A stretch of DNA of 64,000 nt from Eustoma russellianum. Lineage: Eukaryota; Streptophyta; Magnoliopsida; Gentianales; Gentianaceae. The notes beneath the pieces are model-generated. The model searched no databases and was not told where the DNA came from. It was given only the letters and a program-made list of their open reading frames with translations. Shown here piece by piece: positions 24,253-34,375 of the stretch; positions within the stretch are counted from its first letter, which is position 1, and every line of letters begins with the position of its first letter. The position numbers and the translations under genes are program-made. The DNA lies in NCBI GenBank assembly GCA_036186865.1, contig AP025041.1:2688939-2752938 (forward strand), written 5' to 3'.

Positions 24253-24372
24253 AAAATATGAAGCCTCCAATCACGCGCCGTTACGTATACAAACTGGTCT
24301 TTTTTAAAAAAAAATTTAAACATCTAACCAGTTTGTACACGTGGCGGCGCATGATTGAAGACCTTATATTTT
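24253..24372. mobile_element. foldback MITE copy 1
   Basis: Near-palindromic element of about 120 bp. The left arm AATCACGCGCCGTTACGTAT pairs with a right arm containing ACACGTGGCGGCGCATGATT, around an A/T-rich centre. The second family member is at 33549-33674. Confidence 0.75.
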
Positions 24373-24579
24373 GGCTCATCGTTGGCCTCCCCAAATTTGA
24401 ACAATATTTCTCAATCACCTGCGAAGCTTTTTTCTGTTGTATATGTCAATCATTGGATGCAGTATACTATGTGATCCTGCAAATTAACTCAAAGCATATC
24501 CGTAAGTCAAACATGGAGTAATTTATGTGGAAACCCGATGACTTAAAATGTCTGAGTCTCAATCTTTCGAAAAAAGAAA

Positions 24580-25388
24580 AACACAAATTTTAATTTATCG
24601 TGGTTTGACTAAGTGGGGATCTCTATCTGATATAGCGCGGTGGAAATAAATTTCAAGGTCTAGCCCATAACAAATTCATTTTAACATTAACGTAATTTAT
24701 CATATAAATTCTTCCAGCTATGGCCCAACAAGTTTACCGGAAAACTCGAAAGGGACATTGTTGGATTTTGACAAAATATTCTGTGAAAGAAACAATTGGG
24801 CCGCTAGAAGCTATTTTAGATGCACATCACCAAAAAAAAAAAGACATGGGTAGTACATATCGCATACATACGCACACATATCCGCATAAATATATTTTAC
24901 ACACACATATGTACATGATAATATACATATATATATATATATGTATGATTGTATGCATGCATACGCATATGTATATAGTGATAATTAACACAATTGTATA
25001 TATATTTTATACATACATATATATGTGTGTGTGTGTATGATTGTATGTATACAAAGTCACTAGGTGCATGTTAGGTTGGCTTTAAAACAGTGGTTCAGAA
25101 TCGTGCAAGTTGCTCATGTTTTTTCACACGTGATCTTTTCTGGAAGCCTTAAAGTCAAAAAAGAGGCAAACCAAGAAAAAACAACAACAAATTAGAGAAG
25201 GAAGGTTTTGTCTCTCTTCAACATATATGCAAAGAACATCTATAATCTAACACATCTTAATCTAATAATTTGTAATGAATATAGATAACAGTGGCAACTA
25301 AAAGTTAAAGGCGAAAAAAACGCTACCCGAATAAAAAAGTCATTACATAATGGAACCTACATCTGATGGGCTAGAATATGTTTATATT
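24580..25388. other. AT-rich intergenic DNA with simple repeats
   Basis: Alternating TA, CA and GT tracts at about 24860-25040 (ATATATAT, GTGTGTGTGT). Small reading frames here are low-complexity artefacts. No gene seen. Confidence 0.6.
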
Positions 25389-25633
25389 TGTTAGTTTGGT
25401 ATACTTTCAGAGATTGACAAGTGAGGGAAAATTGTTTTCATTGATTTTGTTCATCTTTCATCTCACTATTTGTACACGATTCCTATGCTATACAAAAGGA
25501 AAAACACTAATTACAATTGATTACATACAATTAATCAGAATCAATCAAATAATACCAAATCAATCCTAAATCCCTGAATTAGTGGAATGCTATTTATGGA
25601 ATGTGAGAAATCATGGGTTTAGCTGTCTTGACA
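25389..25633 (-). repeat. 3' LTR of copia element 2
   Basis: A 245-bp repeat matching 30601-30845 with one substitution. The polypurine tract directly abuts it at 25634-25645. Confidence 0.95.
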
Positions 25634-28600
25634 CTCCCCCTCAAGTTGAATTGTCGGGTCTCTGATATTCAACTTGGACAAAACCTCTTCAAATGCTTGG
25701 GCACTCACTGCTTTAGTCAGTATGTCGGCTAATTGATCTTCAGAACGAACATATGGAAGTTCAATTAGTCCACAATCTAATTTTTCCTTGATAAAATGCC
25801 GGTCGACTTCTACATGTTTGGTGCGATCATGTTGAACGGGGTTTGCTGAAATACTTATTGAAGCCTTGTTGTCACACTTTAACTTGATCGGACACTTCAC
25901 TTGAAACCCTAGTTCAATCATTAGCTTATGTAGCCACAGTACCTCGGTTATACCTTTTACAATACCCCTGAATTCCGCCTCCGCACTTGATAACGACACA
26001 ACCTTTTGCTTCTTGCTTTTCCATGTAACAACATTCCCTCCGATTAATGCAAAGTAGCCAGACGTTGACCTGCGATCACTTTGACTCCCTGCCCAATCAG
26101 CATCAGTGTAAGCTTCTATGTCGAGATGCCCGCGATTTTGAAACATCAGTCCTCGACCAGGAGTACCTTTTAAATACCGAAGAACTCGTACAACAGCATC
26201 ATAATGATGTTTTTGAGGATTATGCATAAACTGGCTAATAACACTCACGGAGTATGCGATATCTGGTCGAGTATGTGACAAGTAGATCAATTTTCCTACT
26301 AACCTTTGGTACTGTTCCTTGTTGGTACTGGACGCTCCTTCAACGATTTCCAATTTATGATTCATAATCATCGGCGTGGAAGCTGGTTTACAGTCTAACA
26401 TCCCGACCTCAGCCAGTAGGTCTAGAATGTACTTCTGTTGAGAAATATAGATGCCCGATGGAGACCGTAACACCTCGATACCCAAAAAATACTTCAATCC
26501 TCCCAAATCTTTCATCTCGAACTTTGTGAACAGATACCCTCGAAGTCGAGTAATTTCTTCTTCATCGCTCCCTGTGATAATCATATCATCAACATAAATA
26601 ATCAGGCATGTTACCAAATCTCCCCTTCGCTTGATGAACAGAGTATGATCGGCATTGCTTTGTTTATATCCATCCTGCTTCATTACTCCGGTGAACCTGC
26701 CAAACCATGCACGAGGAGATTGTTTGAGTCCATATAATGCCTTAAGTAATCTACATACCTCTCCATCCTGAAACTCTGTCGAGAAACCTGGAGGTGGTTC
26801 CATGTATACTTCTTCTGTCAGGTTTCCATGTAGAAACGCATTCTTTACATCAAACTGATGTAACGGCCAGTCTTTAGCAGCTGCAACTGATAGGAGCACC
26901 CTGATAGTATCTATTCGTGCCACCGGAGAAAATGTCTCAGAGTAGTCTATCCCATAGGTTTGTGTATAACCCTTGGCTACCAGTCTTGCTTTTCGTCTCT
27001 CAATGCTTCCGTCTGCTCTGTATTTTATTGTAAATATCCACCTGCATCCAACTGGTTTTTTTTCCTGGGGAAGAGAGCATTTTTTCCACGTCTTATTCTT
27101 ATGGAGGGCATTCATTTCTTCGTCCATCGCAGATTTCCATTCTGGAAGATTAACCGCCTCTTCAGCTGTCCGAGGTATTACTTCAGAGCACAGAGATGTA
27201 AACATTACTTTTGCCTTTTCAGATATGTCTCTCTTTTCTAGGTTAAGTGGATACCTTGAGGCCTTTGCTACTTTGGTGGGTGAGTACCTGTTAGGTGGAA
27301 CCCCTCGTGTCGTCCTGGATGGTAACACCCGTACCTGTTGCTGCATAATATCATTAGAGCTATCCTCCACAGTATCAGTAATTGGATAAGATAAAGTTTG
27401 ACTTGGTATTTCTGGGGAAACGAAGGGGTTTGTATCAAGATCAGTAGTTAGGTTTGTATCACCTGTTGTCTCCTGCAGAACACTCATATCTGGACTACTA
27501 TTGACGGGTGCTGAAGAAGTAGGTACCTGTATGTCTGTTGACTCAGTAGTACAGTCGGCGCCACCTACTTGCCCTGTTGGCTCAATCGATCCCGGAAGCC
27601 ATGCTAAGGAATCATTGGTTAGAGACTCCCCCTGTTTCCTAGAATGGGTTCCGTAGTAATATTCAGTTTCGACAAAGACACAGTTCATGGTAATGATAAT
27701 TTTACGGGTTTGAGGATTATAGCAACGGTAGCCCTTTTGAGTAGTGGCATACCCAACAAAGACACATTTTTCTGCACAGGGTTCAAGTTTGTGGCGTTTG
27801 GTGGTTGGGATATGAGTATAAACAGTGCAACCAAAGACTCGAGGTGGTAAAGTCTGGACTGAAGGTAGGGTAGTTTGTAGTGCGAGAGTCTGAAGTGGAG
27901 TTTTATGATTAAGGATGGCCGTAGGAAGACGATTTAAGAGGTAGGCTGCAGTGACGACCGCCTCGGGCCAGAAACTCGAGGGAACATGTGATTCAAACAT
28001 CATCGCACGTGTCATTTCTAGAAGAATACGATTTTTTCTTTCTGCGACCCCGTTTTGTTCAGGAGTCCCGGAACACGAAGTTTGATGTAGTAACCCATTT
28101 TCCCGGATAAATTTAGTGAGCCCCCCATCAATATATTCTCCGCCATTATCGGATCGAAGAATTTTAATAGATGTATGGTACTGGTGTTGAATCATGTGAT
28201 AAAACTCAATAAAGCGAGATGTAACATCAGATTTACTTTTGAGTAGGTAGATCCACGTCATGCGTGAGTAATCATCAACAAAGAGAACAAAGTATCGAAA
28301 ACCAAGTGGTGTAGCAATTGGGGAAGGTCCCCAAACATCAGAATGTACTAAATCAAACATTGTACTGACACGTGTATGAGTCGAATTATATGTTGCTCGA
28401 GTTTGTTTGGCCCGAAGGCAAGTTTCACATGTACTGGGAACAAATTTATTAGAAAAGAGATCTGGAAATAATTTTCTGAGATAAGAAAAAGAGATATGCC
28501 CTAACCGCCGATGCCATAGCCATAACTGCCGGGAGACCGTACCGGTGGCAAGATTGGACTGACCCTGTTGTTCCACCGCATCAACATAATACAGGCCTCC

Positions 28601-29320
28601 TTTTTCAGTACCACGACCAATAATTGCCTTCGTATGAATGTCCTGAAGTAAACAAAAAGTAGGATACATGAGTACCATGCAATCAAGATTTTTGGTAAGC
28701 TGGCTAATAGACAAAAGCTTATTAGACAAGGAAGGCACATAGAGACAATTATTTAATTTAATGTGAGGAGTGATAGAGATGGTGCCACCTCCAGAGACAG
28801 GAACAGTTTGGCCATTTGCAGTTTCAATTAATGTTTTGGGTGGGGGTGTGTGTGTGATAAAGTCCTGTTTGTCATATGTCATGGTATCCGTGGCACCACA
28901 ATCTAGGATCCATTGAGATGTGTGAGTATGAGGGATAGGTTGGTGAGCAATATGAGCATATGATAAGGTGGGGCATTCTGTGGAATTATGGACGTTTAGT
29001 GGGGCAGAATTGGGTAAATATGGAACTTCAGGGCTAGTTTGACTGTTTTCAGGAACTTTGGGGGTTGATATTAAAATAGGGGAAACTGGAGGGACTGCGG
29101 TGGACTTTACTGAAACTGCAGGGTCCACTCTAAAAATATTATGAAACTGCAGGGGGGTGGGAGACAATTTACGGGTATTTAAAGATGAAAGGGGGTTAGG
29201 GTTTTCACCTTCCCCCTTTCTACCTGCGCCGCATTCTCCTGTTTCTGGATACTTCTGTGGCTCTCCAGTCTCTTCTTCGATGTATTCTCCTTCTCCTTTT
29301 GCAATGGCTGCCTTTCCCTT
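25619..29320 (-). CDS. copia Pol: protease-integrase-RT-RNase H (element 2)
   Basis: In frame with gag after the TAA; the longest stop-free stretch has no ATG near its start, so expression needs readthrough or an intact sister copy. Order: protease (WILDCGATDTM, Asp-Cys-Gly), integrase zinc region (LWHRRLGHIS...CETCLRAKQTR), integrase core (HSDVWGP, RSDNGGEY, NGVAERKNR: the D, D, E set), RT (WIFTIKYRADGS, YVDDMIITG with catalytic YVDD), RNase H (AYTDADWAGS, SLSSAEAEF). All catalytic residues are present. The C-terminus ends just inside the 3' LTR. Confidence 0.93.
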   Translation of the reverse strand, partial: KGKAAIAKGEGEYIEEETGEPQKYPETGECGAGRKGEGENPNPLSSLNTRKLSPTPLQFHNIFRVDPAVSVKSTAVPPVSPILISTPKVPENSQTSPEVPYLPNSAPLNVHNSTECPTLSYAHIAHQPIPHTHTSQWILDCGATDTMTYDKQDFITHTPPPKTLIETANGQTVPVSGGGTISITPHIKLNNCLYVPSLSNKLLSISQLTKNLDCMVLMYPTFCLLQDIHTKAIIGRGTEKGGLYYVDAVEQQGQSNLATGTVSRQLWLWHRRLGHISFSYLRKLFPDLFSNKFVPSTCETCLRAKQTRATYNSTHTRVSTMFDLVHSDVWGPSPIATPLGFRYFVLFVDDYSRMTWIYLLKSKSDVTSRFIEFYHMIQHQYHTSIKILRSDNGGEYIDGGLTKFIRENGLLHQTSCSGTPEQNGVAERKNRILLEMTRAMMFESHVPSSFWPEAVVTAAYLLNRLPTAILNHKTPLQTLALQTTLPSVQTLPPRVFGCTVYTHIPTTKRHKLEPCAEKCVFVGYATTQKGYRCYNPQTRKIIITMNCVFVETEYYYGTHSRKQGESLTNDSLAWLPGSIEPTGQVGGADCTTESTDIQVPTSSAPVNSSPDMSVLQETTGDTNLTTDLDTNPFVSPEIPSQTLSYPITDTVEDSSNDIMQQQVRVLPSRTTRGVPPNRYSPTKVAKASRYPLNLEKRDISEKAKVMFTSLCSEVIPRTAEEAVNLPEWKSAMDEEMNALHKNKTWKKCSLPQEKKPVGCRWIFTIKYRADGSIERRKARLVAKGYTQTYGIDYSETFSPVARIDTIRVLLSVAAAKDWPLHQFDVKNAFLHGNLTEEVYMEPPPGFSTEFQDGEVCRLLKALYGLKQSPRAWFGRFTGVMKQDGYKQSNADHTLFIKRRGDLVTCLIIYVDDMIITGSDEEEITRLRGYLFTKFEMKDLGGLKYFLGIEVLRSPSGIYISQQKYILDLLAEVGMLDCKPASTPMIMNHKLEIVEGASSTNKEQYQRLVGKLIYLSHTRPDIAYSVSVISQFMHNPQKHHYDAVVRVLRYLKGTPGRGLMFQNRGHLDIEAYTDADWAGSQSDRRSTSGYFALIGGNVVTWKSKKQKVVSLSSAEAEFRGIVKGITEVLWLHKLMIELGFQVKCPIKLKCDNKASISISANPVQHDRTKHVEVDRHFIKEKLDCGLIELPYVRSEDQLADILTKAVSAQAFEEVLSKLNIRDPTIQLEGECQDS

Positions 29321-30370
29321 TTACTGCTGCTTCAACGCTGCCTTGTGGGCTTCCCACCATTCGGGAAAACCATGTAGCTTGAAGCATTGATCCACTGTAT
29401 GCCTACGCTGTCCGCAATGGCTGCAAATGAGATGATTTTTGTCTTCTCGGGATGATGGTGTACCTGACCGAGATGTTTTTCCATCAGATGCCTTTGTCCC
29501 TTCGAAGGAACTCCTTCCCTGAGTGGATTTAGGGTTCCTCTCCGGTGTCCCTTTATTTCGTCCCGCTGGTCCTTTAATGGCTAACCCGAAGCCAACCCCC
29601 TGTGATGTGTTAACTGAGGGGTTATGTTCCATTATCACTTCTTCGCGTACATCTGCCCTTCGAATTTCATTATAGGCCATTTCTGCAGAGGGAAGAGGTT
29701 CTCTCTTCAACAGGTCCCTTTTGATTGGTCCATATTTTTCACTTACTGCTGTGAGCAGTTGGTACAACCGGTGCTCTTGTAGTCTTTTGTTGAAGACACT
29801 GATATCCTTTTCACACTCCATGGGATTGGGTTCCTTTATGTCAATCATCATCCATATATCTTGTAGTTTCCGCCAGCATTCATCTAAGGGGCGATCTCCT
29901 TGTCTGATGGAGTTTGCTTGGCGGTGAAGGTCAAATATTTGTATGTTATCACTTCCGGAGCCGTATGTGATGGCTAGACCATCCCATAATGCCTTGGCTG
30001 TCGGGTATCTTGAGGCATTGCTGACCAAACTGTCTTCAATATTGTCTATGATCCATGTGAAGACCAGTTGATCTTCTTGCTCCCATTTTGAGTAACTTGG
30101 ATCCGTGGGTAGAGGAGTTGGAGACACCCCAGTGATGTGGGTACTCATTCCTCTACCAAGCAAGGCTCTTTTCATGAGATTGCACCACAAGGGATAATTG
30201 TGACTGTTTAATTTTACTTTAATCACAAGATTATCCATTGTGGCTACTGATGGACTTGGGTTTATTTTGCTCTGCAGGAATAAAGCAAATTGTTCACTGA
30301 GATCAAACCCTTCTGGGAGAGTAAGCACGGGTTTATGTTGTTCTGGGTTACTTGCTGCACTGGTTGACAT
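29321..30370 (-). CDS. copia Gag (element 2)
   Basis: 349 aa. A copia capsid domain (LNSHNYPLWCNLMKRALLGR at about 54-73; WIIDNIEDSL; AKALWDGL) is followed by a basic linker and one CCHC zinc knuckle, CSHCGQRRHTVDQC, near residue 318. Gag forms the virus-like particle that packages element RNA. It ends at TAA 29321-29323. The same frame is open beyond that stop straight into protease, with no stop until 25619, so this stop divides gag from pol. Confidence 0.9.
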   Translation of the reverse strand: MSTSAASNPEQHKPVLTLPEGFDLSEQFALFLQSKINPSPSVATMDNLVIKVKLNSHNYPLWCNLMKRALLGRGMSTHITGVSPTPLPTDPSYSKWEQEDQLVFTWIIDNIEDSLVSNASRYPTAKALWDGLAITYGSGSDNIQIFDLHRQANSIRQGDRPLDECWRKLQDIWMMIDIKEPNPMECEKDISVFNKRLQEHRLYQLLTAVSEKYGPIKRDLLKREPLPSAEMAYNEIRRADVREEVIMEHNPSVNTSQGVGFGLAIKGPAGRNKGTPERNPKSTQGRSSFEGTKASDGKTSRSGTPSSREDKNHLICSHCGQRRHTVDQCFKLHGFPEWWEAHKAALKQQ

Positions 30371-30600
30371 GTTGGTGTATGTTGCAGGTATTGAGCACGT
30401 ATGATAAGGATGGTTGGATACTGGTCTAGCAAACAGACCGGGATAGATATTGTGGCTATGAGGAAGAAATCTGAGCCAAACAGACGGTTATGTGGTACTG
30501 GTATGCACGGTTTAATGTTTGGCGATGAAGAAAGATGGTTTTCTGAGCCAATTGTTCTGGCACGAACTCTATTTTTACTCGGATCAAAGCTCTGATACCA

Positions 30601-30845
30601 TGTTAGTTTGGTATACTTTCAGAGATCGACAAGTGAGGGAAAATTGTTTTCATTGATTTTGTTCATCTTTCATCTCACTATTTGTACACGATTCCTATGC
30701 TATACAAAAGGAAAAACACTAATTACAATTGATTACATACAATTAATCAGAATCAATCAAATAATACCAAATCAATCCTAAATCCCTGAATTAGTGGAAT
30801 GCTATTTATGGAATGTGAGAAATCATGGGTTTAGCTGTCTTGACA
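30601..30845 (-). repeat. 5' LTR of copia element 2
   Basis: A 245-bp direct repeat of 25389-25633; in element orientation it starts TGTCAAGACAGC and ends CTAACA. A CATAAATAG stretch in it may serve as the TATA box. Confidence 0.95.
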
Positions 30846-30850
30846 ATATT

Positions 30851-31442
30851 GACCCTTATGAATTTGACATGAAGAGTTCAAATTTCCATCTCGTTCCCCC
30901 CAAATGCCCCCTCCAACGCCCCCGCCCCCGCCCACAACCAACACCAACCACAATCATATCCAGTATATCTCAATAACAACAAAAATTATTGTTAGGATTT
31001 AGAAATGGTGAGAGACAGATAAACGATATCTCCATCCTAAATGATAAATAGTTTGATTCCAGTGAGACATCCGTCTCTATATCCACCAAACTCCACAATA
31101 CCTACATGATATGCATATTCAATTTATACCTTTTGTACACATTTGTTATATAAAGACATTCCGCATAGTAATTGAAAAGCAAATTAATTCACGTAAATAT
31201 AACAATAAAAGGCATCATAACCTATGTTTAGAGTAGAATAAACACTCTTAAAGATATAGCAAACGGGCGACGTACCCATCACATGTTACTTTACACGTAG
31301 AGTAAATACGCCGAAAACAACAAAATGGGACGCCTTTCCAAGAACATGTACAAGAAATTAATAAAAACCAATTATCAGAAGCTGACTCAGCTACTTTGCC
31401 TTGAAATCAGTCAACCTCATGGTGGGGGCTGGGCACGAGTGT
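30851..31442. other. intergenic with SINE-like fragment
   Basis: About 30955-31075 ('atccagtatatctcaataacaacaaaaattattgttagga...gagacatcc') resembles 40795-40945 and 63755-63880, a decayed Au-like SINE-related repeat. The rest is the 3' flank of the ATL gene. Confidence 0.4.
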
Positions 31443-32345
31443 TTATTGTATTACTTGGGCGTCGAACTTTTCTTGAAGATCCATAGATGGATGAACCTTC
31501 CTCTCTGATCTACTCCTGCTAATAGCTTTCTTCATCGACTCACTAACAAATACAGAACTTGAAGGCACTGATGGAGATGCTGAATCTCTCGGTCTAGCGA
31601 CCTCATCCACTGAAGTTGTATCTTTATCCCTTATAATAGTTGTCTCCACTAGATTTGAAGTTGCTACTGATTCCAATGTCACTTCACCTAACATACCTTC
31701 ATGATTCATAGTTCTTGGATTCAAATCATGAAAGTTGTTAGAACGCGTCACTGAATCAACCCGACGGATTGGGCACGGAGAATGTACTTCACTTAACATA
31801 CCTTCGTGATCCAAACCTTGATGATCATTGGGTCTTGGATTCAAATCGTGTCGACATATGGGACACGACGAATGAGAGTGCAGCCACGTGTCAATGCAAA
31901 TGACATGAAATGCATGCCCACATAGAGGGAGCTTCCTTCCCAATTCCTCTTCTTCAAAGAAACTCAAACAAATGACACATTTCAATCTCCCATTCTTGTG
32001 CTCCCCGTCAACTTTGTATACAAACAAAGGCATGGAAGAAATTTCGGAAGAATCAAGACCCTTTGTTGCAATATCATCAGCAAAAATTGCGTCAATTCTG
32101 AATGAGTGAAATTGGTGAAGTCTAGGCCTTAAGATTCTGGGTACTGCAACTGATCTTGTAGCACTTCGTCGACGAGCTCTAAGTAAAAACCACTTAGCAT
32201 AAACATGGAGAAGTACAACAAAGATAATAACAAAAATTAAGAAGATTATTGCTGCAACCATGATGGTGGTCTCTTGTGAAAATATTCTACGTGCTATGCC
32301 ATTCACTGGAGAATTTGATGTTATTGTAGGTGGAGGAGGTCGCAT
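31443..32345 (-). CDS. ATL-type RING-H2 E3 ubiquitin ligase
   Basis: 300 aa in a single exon, as usual for ATL genes. A transmembrane helix spans about 29-51 (MVAAIIFLIFVIIFVVLLHV), then a basic patch, the GLD motif (KGLDSSEISSMPLFVY, about 95-110) and a RING-H2 domain at 123-164. The RING has all eight zinc ligands: Cys123, Cys126, Cys142, His144, His147, Cys150, Cys161, Cys164. The conserved Pro and Trp (LPLC; DTWLH) are also present. ATLs sit in membranes and ubiquitinate targets with an E2 enzyme, often in defence or hormone responses; the target here is unknown. The tail contains a diverged repeat of the segment after the RING (NPRPNDHQGLDHEGMLSEV versus NPRTMNHEGMLGEV). Confidence 0.93.
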   Translation of the reverse strand: MRPPPPTITSNSPVNGIARRIFSQETTIMVAAIIFLIFVIIFVVLLHVYAKWFLLRARRRSATRSVAVPRILRPRLHQFHSFRIDAIFADDIATKGLDSSEISSMPLFVYKVDGEHKNGRLKCVICLSFFEEEELGRKLPLCGHAFHVICIDTWLHSHSSCPICRHDLNPRPNDHQGLDHEGMLSEVHSPCPIRRVDSVTRSNNFHDLNPRTMNHEGMLGEVTLESVATSNLVETTIIRDKDTTSVDEVARPRDSASPSVPSSSVFVSESMKKAISRSRSERKVHPSMDLQEKFDAQVIQ

Positions 32346-33548
32346 TATAATTTTCTAAAGAAAAAAAAAGAAAGGATAGAGTATTTGAGGATTGATGAAC
32401 AATCGAGAGACTGATGATATAAATCCTTTGGGATAGGTGGTTGGTTTTTTGTTCTAATAATGGGAGTTTGAGGTTGATTGCGTGATATTAAAGTTAAAGG
32501 GATTAAATTGAGGAAGAGGCCTAGTTTCTTGGACAAAAGCGGGTGTCTGCTACCACATATGAGTCAGAAGTTCAAAAGAGAATCCTGAGTTCAAGGTGTC
32601 TAGACGACTTATGCATGCATTAACTTCCAAAAAGTTACCAGAAATAAAGGTCTCGTGAAGGTGACGGCAGCATTATTTTATACTGGGCTTTGACTAGTAG
32701 GTTAGTAGTAATTATTGTCCCGTGGAGTTTTTAGTATACTCGATCAAAAAAATAATGTCTTATGAAAGACAAAAACACGAAATCTGGAAATATATTTAAC
32801 AAAGATTATTTTGTCATTTCTATGTGGAGAGAGAATGAATTTTATATCACATTCTATACATCATTTTCTGTCATACTATATGAGATCATACAATGTGTTT
32901 TAACATCAACATTATATGAGATTTTATCAAAAACATAATATGATCTCATCGGCTAATATGACAGAAGATAAGATAGTGTCCGAAATAAAAAAAAGGAAAA
33001 ACCTCTACTCTGGTGTACTCGTTTTAGTTGATTGGGAGAAGTTAATCCCAAGAGTCCATTAATTTGCTCTAACGTATCAGGTGCACAACATCCCATTGAC
33101 AGTGGGAAAGTAGCACTATTGTATTCATAGGATCATGTGCAACAATCTTATTGTAGTAGAACTTAGTTGTCTACCATTTATGATTTCAATACTTCCACGT
33201 AACATGTGTTTCTTCATGTAGTTTGAATTGGAATTGATTTTCTGCCAAAAGTTATTATATTTTTGGTAATAACCAGAATTCGAATTTTTTTTTCTCTCAG
33301 TGTATGTGTGGCAATTTTTTATTTTAAAAAAATAGTATGAAAAGAAAGTATCTCATAATAGATTGTTCACAAAATCTCAGGTCTAGAGGTATCAATTATC
33401 TACTGCAAATACTTTTGACCAACTTGAGTATTGGTGCGGCGTGGTTGGTCTCTTGACCTATGTCCAGACCCAGATGGGAAGGGCCAGCGGGCAGCAGGCA
33501 ACGACTCAAAAGAAAACGAATGAGATACAAGGAGGCATCATATGAGGC
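32346..33548. other. ATL upstream and intergenic DNA
   Basis: Promoter side of the ATL gene. 32830-32960 contains short inverted copies of 'atatgagat(c/t)' and 'gacagaa(g/a)at'. No gene seen. Confidence 0.45.
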
Positions 33549-33674
33549 AAAAGATGAGGTCTCTAATCACACGACATCATGTGTACAAAAGAACTTTTTT
33601 TAAAAAGGAAAAAGAAAGTAAACAGCGGGCCTTTTTGTATACGTGGCGGCGCGTGATTGAAGGCCTCATATTTT
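33549..33674. mobile_element. foldback MITE copy 2
   Basis: The same family as 24253-24372: left arm 'gaggtctctaatcacacgac', right arm 'tacgtggcggcgcgtgatt' and 'gaaggcctcatattt'. About 126 bp, with an A-rich loop. Confidence 0.72.
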
Positions 33675-34341
33675 ACTTCATATTAAGCAAACTCAGATCT
33701 CATCCGAAAAAAAACCGAAAGAAAACATCCTCAGTTTCCTTAGACGTCGCAGACTCACACTTGAATTCTGATTAGTCGTTGACCACAATGTTAGGTGCTT
33801 GACTGCCCTACGCCCTGCTGCCTACGTGGAAATCTCTATTCTCTTTTTTTATTTGAAGAGACCTCGTTATTTTATTTCTTCTTAAAAAATTCATATCGAT
33901 CACGGTGAAATTTTTTATCGTGCACCTTTGAATTTTGATGTTTCCCACGCCGAAATTTTTATACGGCATAACCCTTTACAATTTAGGTATGATTTGACAG
34001 AATAAGAAATCAAGATTTTAGGATTGATAAACATTTATCCAAGAACAGTAAAACTAAGTATCCAAAATTTTAATTATTTGTCCCCAATTTGTGTGTACGC
34101 TCATTTTTTTTCATTCTTTTCAGTGCAGGACACTGTATAAGTGTTACATTTACATATCATAAAGTTCTCCTTGACTGAGAGATATATTATTAATAACTGT
34201 GCTTCCTGATAAAGACGACACAAGGGTTATCATCATGGCTGAGAACAATTTAGTTCCATATTCGTCCCCGTATCATTTCGTAATACTTAGGCTCATACTT
34301 TGACAATCAATTTTTTTTCCAATGTGAAACAAGATATTCCC

Positions 34342-34375
34342 TTTTTTTTTTTTTTTTTGGGGGGGGGGGGGGGGG
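34342..34375. repeat. T17-G17 homopolymer junction
   Basis: A run of 17 T directly followed by 17 G, then 'atgtaatg'. Exact run lengths are likely to be unreliable in any assembly. Confidence 0.8.

Larger units (their letters stand above)
25389..30845 (-). mobile_element. Ty1/copia LTR retrotransposon, nearly intact
   Basis: 245-bp LTRs at both ends, TG...CA, differing by a single base that I could find (T/C in 'agagattgac'). The target duplication is ATATT (25384-25388 and 30846-30850). The element reads on the minus strand. The primer-binding site (TGGTATCAGAGC) is at 30600-30589 next to the 5' LTR, and the polypurine tract is at 25645-25634 next to the 3' LTR. One long gag-pol frame, 30370 to 25619, is interrupted only by TAA at 29321-29323. 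This is a recent insertion and possibly active apart from that stop. Confidence 0.97.

Noticed and set aside
24720..25040. 106-aa plus-strand frame
   Set aside because: Most of it is a TA/CA/GT microsatellite; the His/Tyr/Ile-rich sequence is an artefact.
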